Positions 25,130 through 36,480 of a stretch of 64,000 bases of DNA are shown here, piece by piece. The notes under the pieces were generated by a model. The model was not told the origin of the DNA, made no database searches, and saw only the letters and a program-made list of their open reading frames with translations. Position numbers and translations under genes: made by a program. Position 1 is the first letter of the stretch, and each line of letters begins with the position of its first letter. Source of the stretch: Limonium bicolor (taxonomy: Eukaryota > Streptophyta > Magnoliopsida > Caryophyllales > Plumbaginaceae); the NCBI GenBank assembly GCA_023374045.1, contig CM041780.1, forward strand, positions 35,879,765-35,943,764. Direction: 5' to 3'.

Positions 25130-26710
25130 AAACTTGAGTAAGTTTTTTCATAAACTTGGTCAAGGAAGACTGAACTCCATTCAAATTGTCAGGATTTCCC
25201 CACTTCTTTCAAACCTTCATGAGATTCATTTCAAAGCCTCTAGGATTACTCTACTCCACACTTAGAGTGTGTACCTGATGAGGACAGTTAGGACTTGATA
25301 GATCCTCAACAAACATGACAACAATTGGGTTAATGATTAGCTCACGATTAGAAAGAGACACTTAGGATTGAATGAAGCTAACTTCCCTCTAGGTTAATAA
25401 GCAACCAATTTGGAATCACTTTCAAGAAAAAATCCTTAGCAAATAGGTTGGTACTGACTTCATCGCTTTTGTATTTATGTTATGATTGTGGGGTGCATTG
25501 GGAGGGTAGCTTAGGACATGCATTCCTCTGTGTCACCCGATTTATCCACGAGTCACGGAATCCTGACCGGTCCGCGGTTGACTTCCCATGAGCTGGGTCA
25601 TTTATATAAATGGCTAACCCACGGGGAAAGATGGTCATCGACCTACGCCCTGCAGGCTCATGATCCAAAATATCCTCCATTATCCGAGTTTAAGCCAGCA
25701 TATAGTGAACCATGAGCCTTTAGTGTCCAGCTGCCTAATCCGGTGTCTAAGACGGGTTTTATGGGTAGTCACCCCCTCTGTATGTCGCCTGTCTGACCAC
25801 CTCTTTGCCTTACCTTGAAGATTGCATGGGCTCAGTTCTCCATTGTTCCTCTGCGCCACGGGTGTCTCTAAAGCCCAAGGTCACGCTACACGTCCATAGA
25901 GGATCCCGTATTTACCGGATACCCATACATGGCACAACGTAGTCAGTGAATAATTTGGACTTTAGACACACCTGACCGTGCAAACGACGGGAGACCCGAC
26001 CCCATGCAGTACTTCCCCAAGTTTTCCAAAAGTGGGTATGTTGTGATAATCACCGGCCGTGGCTCGTGTGACTGTATCACTTCGGGTATCCTGACCTTTC
26101 GAACTTAAGCACTCCGGACTTTCTTGATGACGTGCCCCACAAGGCATAACAGAGATATCCCGAGAGATGAACAGTGAAGGAACGACGGTTCCCCCGGTGG
26201 TAGGGAAGCATTGATTGACCTGGAAGGTGATTATCCCAACATTAACACTTACCGCTCCACATCAATATAGCCACGATTTCTTTTATGCTATACATGTGTG
26301 CAAACCACTTTTTCAAACCAATCTGTTTCAAAACGTTCGGAATTCTCTTTTGCACATCTCTTAAAGCTGTTTTACGAGCTTGTGTAATTTCAAATCCCAC
26401 CTAAATTTTACTCATAAACATTTACGGTTTTAATCTTGCCACTTCATCTTTAGATTGTTATTCCAAAAAAACTTTCATAAATAGATTTTGAAAACCTACT
26501 TTCTGCAAACCTACTTTCTACACACGAATTTCAAACAACATTTTTCACCAACATTATTTCAAAATAGTTTTCGAAAACAGTTTTCAAAGTTGATTTTCAC
26601 AAATGTATTTCAAAATAAATGATTTAGTCTCCATGTCATGACCCGTTATTTTTGAAGTTCTACCCACCTTCGAGAGCAGCGGTCATTACTGTGGAGCGTA
26701 CTAGTCATTT

Positions 26711-27360
26711 CGTGTTTTCACAAAAGTGGTGGATTTTCACATAAGATTTTGTGCTCGATCATTCACCTTTTCCTTTCTCAAGAATATCCCTCATCTCCCT
26801 CGTCGGAGCGGATCGAGCTAAAAATCAGAGGCGCACCAACCCGTCAAGCGACATGAAGACCAACACCAACCATTCAAATACAAAACCAGGGTGTACCAAC
26901 CCGAGTCAAGCGACACGAAGATCAGCACACCGGTTCAAGTTCAAACTGTTGAAAATCAGAAGAACACCAACCCGTTTTGTTTGATCACAATACTGCTTCG
27001 CTGCAACAACCTGAACTCGAGCGAGCAACCAGTCAAACGCCCGAAGACGAGCGAACAGCCAATCAGGAGCCCGAAGATGATTGAGCAGTCAGTCAGAAGC
27101 TCGAAGACGAAGCAAAAGAATTCGGGAGAAGTTTTTAAGCTCAAACTCCCCCATTTAATGACTTTTAGAATTGATGTATAGGTTTTCCCCTAGCATTCTT
27201 TTCTCTCTTGTCCATTTCTGAATAGATTACATGTATAGGTTTACACATTCCCTTTGAATTTATTTAGATCAATGTGTATAGGGTTCCCCATCCCCTATTT
27301 TATTTGCGAATGATCGAGCATCAAAATTTCTATTAAGGAAATCCACCACTTTGAAACACG
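26711..27360. repeat. Inverted-repeat pair bounding about 650 bp
   Basis: The left arm (26711-26767, including AAGTGGTGGATTTTCAC and GTGCTCGATCATTCACC) is the reverse complement, with mismatches, of the right arm (27306-27360, GAATGATCGAGCATC ... GAAATCCACCACTTTGAAACACG). The enclosed sequence has short tandem units. It may be a foldback-type insert or an RNA stem. Confidence 0.65.
27010..27120 (+). repeat. Short tandem repeat inside the inverted-repeat block
   Basis: Three to four units of about 27-33 bp share CAGTCA, then GCCCGAAGACGA, then GCGA. They keep the plus frame open (26891-27181), but no known domain is encoded. Confidence 0.6.
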
Positions 27361-28774
27361 CGTTTTCAAAATTGTTTTTCTAAAACTTGGTTTCTTTTGG
27401 CATGCACGAATAAAGAGAAGAATGAATAAGGAACGACTCCTCACAGTTATATATCATTTATCAACTTTGCTTTATGAGGCGAGAATTCACGGTATCTACA
27501 GGAGGTATCCCCTAAATAAACAACACCAACAAATGCAACTGAGCACAAAGCAAAACACATGCATCGCATTCCACACAAAAAAAAGAGTCACTTGCACTTC
27601 CAGCCATTTCAATTCATCATCAATCATCACGAGTCGTGTCCATCTCAAAGATTGCATAACCATGTGTTTCATTGTCACCACACCACACACACTTTCATCC
27701 CAATATCGACGACCGCCAGAGCCCGATCTCAGAGGGATAGAAAAGAAAAGCGAGTTCAAACCTCTCCCACTCAGAATCCCCATGCGCGTCAGCGACTAAA
27801 AGGGAAAGAGCGTGTCATACCGTGGGACCACCATGCGGGAGTTATCACTCCCTAAAAATCCAAATTCCAAAAACCAATCACCAACCCGGCCTCACTTGAG
27901 AGTCTCTACCCTGACAGTGACCCCAGCAGCTAGACCAACTTCAGAGTTTATAATGGAGGGATGAGCTTCATGGACCATCAACTGGAACCGACTCAAGCGA
28001 GACTAGGTGTAGCCTTACCACGCATGCATTGCATCCAAAAGGAAAACACACAAAAAAAAACATTCAGTCAAAATCCAAAGTCAACCTTTTTCAATCATCA
28101 CTTTCAGCATTTCACGCATCTTATATGTAGTAATTCAATATTACCACAATAGATTGCATTGTAGATAGTCGTGTTTGCATACTCTCGTATCGAAACAACA
28201 TCTTTGGGAAAAATCTTGAGAGAATGATTGAACGGAGTGCGTGAACCACTAATCTCTCGACCCATCAATGAACACTAGGGTCCAATCAAAATTAGCACCA
28301 CAAACCAAGTGAGTAGTGTGCAAAGAGCGGTATTTTCTCTTGAATTTCGATTGAGTGTTTTGGACGATCTATCGAGCGATGAGGGAAGGTAGAGAGATCC
28401 AACGGAGGTAAAACCACGAGTGACTTGTGCTTTCCTTTAGCACATGGAGAGGCATGATTGAAAGTGAGATCAATGTCGATAAACAGGATACTAACTGTGA
28501 TTCATGCAAAGATCTGAGAATAGTAAGAAAACAATCATTGACTAATGAGAATGATGAGGCACTTAGGATCAAAAATCTCCACAAAACCAAAGAGCTTCAA
28601 CTGCCCTCAACATAATCCCTTAGTGAGCCCCGCTGAGCTTTTCATGATAAACCTTTTCTGCGAACTCCACAACATGCCACCTGACATACACATACTCACC
28701 TTTGCAATAGAGGAGCTCGAAGGAGCCGGAGCCATGGCCCCTCCCCACCATCTTTCATAAACGCAATAAATGAA

Positions 28775-28930
28775 ATGTTTGAAGAAATCAGTGAGTCAAT
28801 GCAACTCCAAAGCCAAACGCCAAAAAAAGCACCAAAATGTTCAAGAAGATCGATGAGTCAATGCAACTCCAAAGCTGAGAGCCAGAATACGAAGTATAGA
28901 ATGCTTGAGAAACTCGATGAGCCAAATACA
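28775..28930 (+). repeat. Tandem repeat of about 65 bp
   Basis: Units share GAAGAAATCAGTGAGTCAAT and CAACTCCAAAGC. Two units are clear and a third (from 28905) is partial. Confidence 0.6.
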
Positions 28931-29799
28931 ATTTCCAAACACCCCAATGAGAAGAAAGTTCAAATCGTACGCCAGAAGAGGCAAGAAGGAGAAATCCAAA
29001 CCAAAAGGACCAATGATGTCCTAAAGAAACCGACAAGGGGTTATCAAAACCCGTCTAATCATTCCACCCATGGCAAAGGTGAAACATGTCCTCTATAGCA
29101 CAAAAGCTCCACAATTCCCAAATAATTCTCCAGTCCCATGTGACATACATCATACCCCTCAACCCCGTTATAACCCAATAAAGACCTCTGACTCATAAGT
29201 CGATGAGCGTCAACTGAAAGTATCGGATCTGAAACATGAATCATAAACTTCGTGCTTGTTATCAACATGTCCCACCTCATAACACAGGGACTATGAGCGA
29301 ATGAGTGCGATCTTACTGCACAAGGTCTTCCGAGTGCGAGCGAATCTTTGATTCAAGCACCAAATCATAAACAGCCTGCCCCATTGCAGGTGAGGAATTT
29401 GTAAGGATCAGAAAGTCCAAAACCTCGAAAGAAATTCTTAGGAAAATACTGCTCTGAGCATCAAGAGTATCATCACGACATTAGCACACACGGCCATACT
29501 CACAAGAGATTGACCCGTATCCCTTCATGAGAGAAAAGTGATTCATGCATTTGAGCTCAACAATCACTCAAGATCGAACCGAAGATGTCTTATATTCGTA
29601 AACCTTGTAGTAATAGAGATAGAATCATACCTTCTCTTCAAAACTGCATATGCATCTTGCATCTCATCTAGCATTTAGTATTTGCATGCATCCTAACCAT
29701 TTCACCTTCAACATCCGACTGGTAAGAGCTCTACCTAGTCTCGTTGAAAATCGACTTCAGTTGCAGTTATTGAAGCATAACTTTAGATCAAAAGACGTG

Positions 29800-30750
29800 A
29801 ACTGGAGCCATCCCAGACCATCATCATACATCGAACCATCTTGGAGCCATCCTGGGCTATCCTTGAGCTACATCGAACCAAGCTAAAGCCATCTGAGGCC
29901 GTACGAAGACAATTCCGGAGCCATCCAGCGTCATGCTCGAGCCTCATCAACACCATATCCAGAACCAAACTGGAGCCATGCGGGAGCCATCATCTGTCAT
30001 TGAAACACCCTTGGAACGTCATCCCAACAGTTCGAGAACAATACGGGAGCCACCTCAAATCCCTGTCGGAGCCATTTTGTTACCAGGGCCTTGCCTACAT
30101 AGTTTCGAACTGCGTATGGTCTGATCTCAATGCGAAATTGAGTACGTAGGCAGCCCGCCCAGGGTACGACCACCTCAAAAGAAAGTTCCCCATTCTTCCT
30201 CGCTATCACCAAGGAGCCATCTTGTAGCCTCCCCGGAGCCATCCCGAGCTATCCTGGAGCCATCATGAGAGAACCCTAAAGTCATAACCGGACCGAAGCC
30301 ATCCATCTATGGCCAAGAAGTTATCAACCACAACAAAAAATATCTACCACATCAAAATACGTCAAACACAACACAATCCACCAATCACATTAACCCACCA
30401 TTCGACTCAAAATTCAAAACAAATCGAAACCCACCGACCATCCCGAAAATCTTCACCCAAATCGAAACCCACCAACGATCCTGAAAATCCCCAGTCGATT
30501 CAAAACCCACTAACCATCCCAGAGTCGTTGCTCACAAGGGAGTCACATATCAAACCGGAGCCATGACCGTACATGAGCCATCAAATCACATCGTAGCCAT
30601 CTGATCATACCAAAGTCATCCGGTCATATCAAAGCCATCAAGGTCCAAAGTTACTCATTCACAAAACCATCCTTTCGAAAGTCGACTACAAAATTACAAA
30701 AAAACCACAACAAAAACTCAAGGGCCATACCGGAGCCATCTCGAACTCTA
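29800..30750 (+). repeat. Dispersed GAGCCATC motif zone
   Basis: GCCATC preceded by GGA, AA or GTA occurs about 14 times in under 1 kb, with several GGAGCCAT variants besides. The same GGAGCCATC sits at the real end of the interior (32082-32090), next to the 3' LTR. At 30211 the copy reads AAGGAGCCATCTTGTAGCC, close to the true PPT/LTR junction. Confidence 0.6.
30107..30171 (+). repeat. Interior copy of the Tat-type LTR motif
   Basis: TATGGTCTGATCTCAA ... TTGAGTACGTAGGCAGCCC matches 24291-24360 of the LTR at most positions, including the stem and the flanking CAGGGTACGACC. It lies within the GAGCCATC zone. Confidence 0.65.
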
Positions 30751-30996
30751 GAGCCAAGAGTCCTACCAAATCCCGAAACCATAGAGCACATCGGGCCGAG
30801 ACCACCAAAAACAAAACCAAAACACAAGTCCCACACTGAGGAAGTCAAGGGCAACATTAATAGAAACATTCGACTATCACATCCCTCACAGATCAACCAA
30901 AAAACATCCAATCCCGGATCAACCCACAACCAAAGTCATCCTCAAATCAACCAACCACTGAAAAGCAGCGAGTTTCGTACAACTCCACAAAGTATT

Positions 30997-31980
30997 ATAG
31001 GCTTGTCATAAGTCCTATAGCTAGATGTCAAGAGATCTAGTTGAGGCCCGTCGTAAGTCCTTGTACCCTCAATTGCATAATTCTAGGCCCGTCATAAGTC
31101 CTAGAGCTAGACAACGAGTTCTAGTTGAGGCCCGTCATTAGTCCTCATGCATAACCAATATACCGATTGTATTCTAGGCCCGTCATTAGTCCTAGAGCTA
31201 GACACCGAGATCTAGTTGAGGCCCGTCATTAGTCCCTCATACACTTCGAAGATGCATTCTAGGCCCGTCATAAGTCCTAGAGCTAGACACCGAGTTCTAG
31301 CTGAGGCCCGTCATTAGTCCTCATGCATAACCTATATACCGATTGTATTCTAGGCCCGTCATTTGTCCTAGAGCTAGACACCGAGATCTAGTTGAGGCCC
31401 GTCATCAGTCCTCATACATTTCGAAGATGCATTCTAGGCCCGTCATAAGTCCTAGAGCTAGACACCGAGTTCTAGTTGAGGCCCGTCATTAGTCCTCATG
31501 CATAACCTATATACCGATTGTATTCTAGGCCCGTCATTAGTCCTAGAGCTAGACACCGAGATCTAGTTGAGGCCCGTCATTAGTCCTCATACATTTCGAA
31601 GATGCATTCTAGGCCCGTCATAAGTCCTAGAGCTAGACACCGAGTTCTAGTTGAGGCCCGTCATTAGTCCTCATGCATAACCCATATACCGATTGTATTC
31701 TAGGCCCGTCATTAGTCCTAGAGCTAGACACCGAGATCTAGTTGAGGCCCGTCATTAGTCCTCATACATTTCGAAGATGCATTCTAGGCCCGTCATAAGT
31801 CCTAGAGCTAGACACCGAGATCTAGTTGAGGCCCGTCATTAGTCCTCATGCATAGGTTGTTTGATCGTATTCTAGGCCCGTCATAAGCCCTAGAGCTAGA
31901 CACCGAGATCTAGTTGAGGCCCGTCATTAGTCCTCATACCATCAATCACCGCAATTTGAGGCTCGTCATAAGTCCTCGTG
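30997..31980 (+). repeat. Higher-order tandem array, 175-bp period
   Basis: About 23 boxes of CCCGTCATAAGTCCT or CCCGTCATTAGTCCT alternate with AGAGCTAGACACCGAG and spacer sequence. GATGCATTCT recurs at 31251, 31426, 31601 and 31776, giving an exact 175-bp higher-order unit made of four 40-47-bp sub-units. It ends about 110 bp before the 3' LTR, the place where Ogre elements often carry tandem repeats. Confidence 0.9.
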
Positions 31981-32014
31981 CACCCGCACCCATATGAACA
32001 AATCACAAACCACT

Positions 32015-32112
32015 GTGAGAATTTTTGGCGCCCCGTCAACCTTGATCCAATTCTACAAGGGCTTGCAGAATTGAATCAAGGGGAGCCATCTGTAGACACC
32101 AAAAATTCTCAC
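32015..32112. repeat. Nested inverted repeat across the PPT and 3' LTR start
   Basis: The outer arms 32015-32030 and 32097-32112 (GTGAGAATTTTTGG / CCAAAAATTCTCAC core, 15 of 16 paired) enclose inner arms 32040-32054 and 32067-32081 (14 of 15 paired, loop of 12). The outer right arm lies in the LTR itself. Confidence 0.8.
32078..32085 (+). other. Polypurine tract of element C
   Basis: AAGGGGAG, then CCATC, then the LTR start TGTAGACACC. The five-base spacer is slightly unusual for a PPT. Its left end is within the inner stem of the nested inverted repeat. Confidence 0.65.
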
Positions 32113-32734
32113 CCCATAAAGCAAATTCCGAAATAATAAGAGGGGTCGTCACCCTTCTTTTTCAAAGCATATTAACGTGTGTGCCCAAACGAAACCATCT
32201 TTTCATGACAACGAATTTTTAATGACAATCCGTCTTCGAAACCCGTCCCCTTTTGTTTATTTACTTATTTTACCATTTTATTTACGTTTGTTATTTTACT
32301 TGTATTTTATTTGTTAGTATTTGCCTTTATTTATTTTTTATCTTTTTTTATTTAGTGTTATTTTTACCATTTTATGTGTCTTTGTTTCGTAGCTTATTTG
32401 ATTATGCTTCTTATTATTATACTTTATCTAACTACTTGTGTATTCTATATAGTTTCCATTGTATTGCATTTTCATCATCGTCATATTAGTACTATTTCAT
32501 TGTTTTATGTTCGTATTATCATTTTTACTATTACTTTAATATTGTTAGTGCTATTATACATTCTTGATTCTGTATCTTCATTTCGTTATTTCACGAATCT
32601 TCAAAAGAAAACAATTCATCTTCATTGATAAAATCCTTTCGTCTACTATGTGTTTCCATTTAAAATGTTAGCGGTTTTACAGAATTCATTCGAGTTACCA
32701 CTGATATTTTTTTTTTGTCTCACATTCTTACATT

Positions 32735-32816
32735 GAGTTGAATAAGTAGTGTAGTTGGTAAAGTATGTGCAAGCATGACCTGAGAGGTCTCAAGTTCGAG
32801 TTGTGTAATTGGCATT
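32735..32816 (+). repeat. SINE-like head, 3' LTR copy
   Basis: Box A-like sequence at 32747-32758 and box B-like sequence at 32794-32804, the same as 19089-19170. Confidence 0.45.
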
Positions 32817-35800
32817 TTGGAACATTTTTCCCCTTCTTCCTTTTGGTCTCTTCTTTTGGTAACCAAATGAAACCCTAAACTTGAATCAAAAACCTGCCGC
32901 CTCTATCTTCTCGTACCTCTCTATATATATTGATCTTTATCTCACAAAACGGAGGACATTCCCATTTCCCTCTCAGCCGACAGACACAGATCCCAACCCT
33001 GAAATCTCGATGAACATCTCCTCTAAAAAAAAAGAAGAACGCCAGGAACAAAATATCTCTGCTCAAAACTCCATTCTCTTCATTCACACACCGGCGACCA
33101 GGGAGCAACAGCTCCACCTCTCTTCATGTCGGTGTTGCACAAGGAAATACGAGCTCTGCTCTCTTCATTCTCTCACGCCGAAGAACGAGGAAAACATACA
33201 TGTTCACTGCTCTCTTCCTTTTCCTCACGCTGGCGAACAAAGGAACATACATTCTATTCTCCACGGTTTTTGCAACCTAAACAGAAGAATGAGGAACGAA
33301 CATGTTCCACTACTTTCTTCATTCTCTTCACCTGACCAAATAAAGCATCCAAGCTATGCACCTTCTCATATTTTCTTACTCACGCTGGAGAACATGAAAC
33401 ATACAAGCCCTACGCCTCAGTCTTCTCTTCACCCACAGTGATTTTGCAAATCTCTGGCGAACGAGGAGTATACCAGCTCCACCCTCTGTTTCACTTCACC
33501 GATGACATTTTTGCATCCCAAACTGCCCCAAAACTGGCGAACAAATGAATATACCTGCTGAGCTTCTTCTTTTTTTTTTTTTCATCTCGTCACCACCGGT
33601 AATTTTGTAACCCGACGATGGCGAACAAGGAACATTTTGCTCTGCTCCTCTTCTTCTCTTCACCGAAACCGGCAAACAAGGAACATCGGCTCTACGCCTC
33701 CATTCTCTTTACTCCCAGCATTTTTGCAAACCCACCTGGTGACCAAGGAAGTACACGCTTTGTGCCTGCTACATCTTGCACATCAGGCTGAGGAAGAGTT
33801 GAAAACAGATCACTCCAGCACCGCCTTCTTCATCCTCACCAATGCACAAGACTCCTTCCTCAAATTCTTCCTCACGAACAAGACTCCCGTCTCCACATCT
33901 GTACAACTTCAGAAAGAAAGCTTGATTGGCATATGCTGTTCTCCTGTCCAAATACAAGCGACGAGGAATATCATGCTCCGCCTCTGCTTGCTTTTTCATG
34001 TCGGTGAGCTTGCAAATCCAATCGATGAACAAAAAAACAGACGCACACCACCCTTCCCGTCTTCTCCATGACGGTTTGTTACCTCTAGAATAGTTACCCT
34101 CCATCCTGGTATTTTATTCTAACCCAAAGAATGCACCAGTTTTCATTTAGTTTGATGCATAACCATGTGTGGAAGAGTCGCTGTTTATATTGCTGATCTT
34201 GTCATCTGCTCTCTGCTTTATTAAACCAGTGCCTCTTTGTTCGCTGATGATATAGTCCATATGAACATGTTTACCTCCTGGTTTCGTCGATTTGTTCAAT
34301 TCCCTAATTCTCACAGACCTTAGACTTGACTCAAGTTGACAGTGGTACATATATTTACGAAAAATGAAAACAAGTAGAAAAGGGGTTTAATAATGTTTAG
34401 AATTTGAGTTCAAGACTCACCGATCGAAGAGAACAAATCCAAGCATGCTCACCGTCGGCTTGTTAGTCTCAAAGTGCACTCCTAGCCGATGCGAACGTCT
34501 GTGAGAGAAATCATTCTCCGTCTCGGTACAATTTCTTCAAGGCTGGAGCTAGATGCTTAGTCCAGTCTCCATTCAATTCGAACAGTAAATCGAAATCTCA
34601 GCTTTCTCATTTGATATTGATCTCAATGGATAAAATTTGAGTTGCTATACTGCCTTTATCATGCGAGGTATCTGATTCTCTTTCGAAGTGGGTTTTTGGC
34701 ATCCTCCATTTTTTCGTTTACTGTCAATCTACAATGCGCTTTACTGACTTTGTCGCGTTTGACGGTTATAATTTTTTTTTTTCCGGTTGGGATAGAGAAG
34801 GGGTCTATGTTACGTGGTTGTTGCTGTTACCAAACACAGGCGGAGCCTATTTTCCTCTTCTGTTGGTGTTGATTTTGGAATTAAAGTACTATAGCTTTGG
34901 ATCATGACCTCGGATTTGCAATTTGACTGCTCCATGGCATGGGTTTGATATCCGCTCTTCATTGTTTGGAAACTCCACCGATCAACCCGTTTCATTATAA
35001 CCTGATAATTTGTTTGAGAATTTGTGCCTGCGTCACTATGTCGGTTTGGAAATTCTATTATTTGCGCCACTTCTATTTGTCCAATGTTCTCGCTATTGTT
35101 GGTTTGGAAACTGTATTTGAGATTGGTTTGGAAAGTCATTCATTTCAGTAATTTATCTTGTCCTCCGCGCGTTTGACATGGGTTTAGAGACCTTGTTGGC
35201 CATTCAAGTTAGTTCAAATTCCGTTTCATAATAGTTGTTTCTAAGCTGATTTGATTCAAAGGTGAGATGAAAAGCTGATTATCTGTGATGATGCTTTGAG
35301 GGTCTTGTTTACACCGTTCACATTCACTGTTGCTGTTGCACCCTTCGTGGTTTTGGTGCATACTTAAAGTCTTGTCGAATTCACTTTTATGTACACGATT
35401 GGCTTATTCTCTACTCTATTTCATGACCGAGGTACATCTAATCAATCGTACATTGGATGCACTTGCTGCTGCGTTCATATGACTTGGAGTTCGACATCGA
35501 ATTATGCAAGTCGGTCGTGTGACTTGGATCTGTTTCCTTGTATTTGACTGATCGATGAACCGGGGGCAGGCCACCCCGACGGTCGGTGTTCTATCATCTA
35601 CATCTCCTTTTGATTATGACACACAATTCGTTTTCATTCTATGCTTTGTACCTTGGGCATCTGTTATTTGACTTTGAAATCATGTAATTTTTGGCATTTG
35701 AATATGTCCCTTGTGTATTGTCATTGTTTTGATGTCATATTGCTTTCGGCATGAGCTTATCTATTACTCATTGATATCGGTTTGAAAACATTTTTATCAC

Positions 35801-36329
35801 CTCACAATCAGTTGTATCACTCTTTCTTCTCATTCTTTTATTATTGATTTACAATTCAGAACTTGTTTCAACTTGGTACAGATAATGCTTGTTTTAATAA
35901 TGCATGTTAAGCCTAGTTATTATCCTTTTAGGACCAAGCCTCAGGATAGAGGGTGAACCCAGAGATTTAGGTGAGCCATGGTCCCACCTAATAAATTGGG
36001 TGATCCCTAAACCCAAACCACACCTATTATTGTAATATAAAAAAAAAAAAAACTTCAAAATCTCAAAGCAAAATCCCAATAAAAATCTGTCCAATTCCAA
36101 ATCTCAATTCAGCCTATCAGCTTGGCCCAGTAGCCAATTTCAGCCCAATAACCACCTCGGGCCTGTTACAAATTCAGCCCGAAATATTAGCCGGCCCAAG
36201 TTGCAATCCAACCCGAATCCCCATTCAGCCCACAGTTCATAAATCCCATTTCAAGGCCCAAGCTCATTTCGAGGCCAAAGCCCAAACATGGCCATCAAGC
36301 CCACTTGGCCCAAGCCCACTCGGTCCTAC

Positions 36330-36480
36330 TTTGACTAATCTAACCTTGACCCAAACATTGACTAATCCCACTTTGACCCAAACTTTGACCAATTCAACTT
36401 TGACCTAACTTTGACTTGATTGAGCATTGACTTTGACTCAAGTTTGACCAATTCAACTTGGACTAACCCGAACTTTGACC
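36330..36480 (+). promoter_or_regulatory. W-box cluster, 3' LTR copy
   Basis: The same cluster of TTGAC[C/T] sites as in the 5' LTR, with a 1-bp loss in one spacer. Confidence 0.55.

Larger units (their letters stand above)
25130..32090 (+). other. Non-coding interior of element C
   Basis: Seven kilobases with no gag or pol motif in any frame; the longest open frame is 125 residues (27422-27799) and is unremarkable. It holds inverted arms around 26711-27360, tandem fragments at 27010-27120 and 28775-28930, a GAGCCATC-rich zone at 29800-30750, and the large array at 30997-31980. 25130-26700 looks unique and I see nothing in it. Confidence 0.65.

Noticed and set aside
27422..27855. Open frames of about 95-125 residues in the element C interior as a possible gag remnant
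   Set aside because: No capsid or zinc-knuckle motif on either strand.
30997..31980. Regular repeats that could suggest a CRISPR array
   Set aside because: Sub-units are tandem with repeated spacers and lie inside a plant LTR element. This is a minisatellite.
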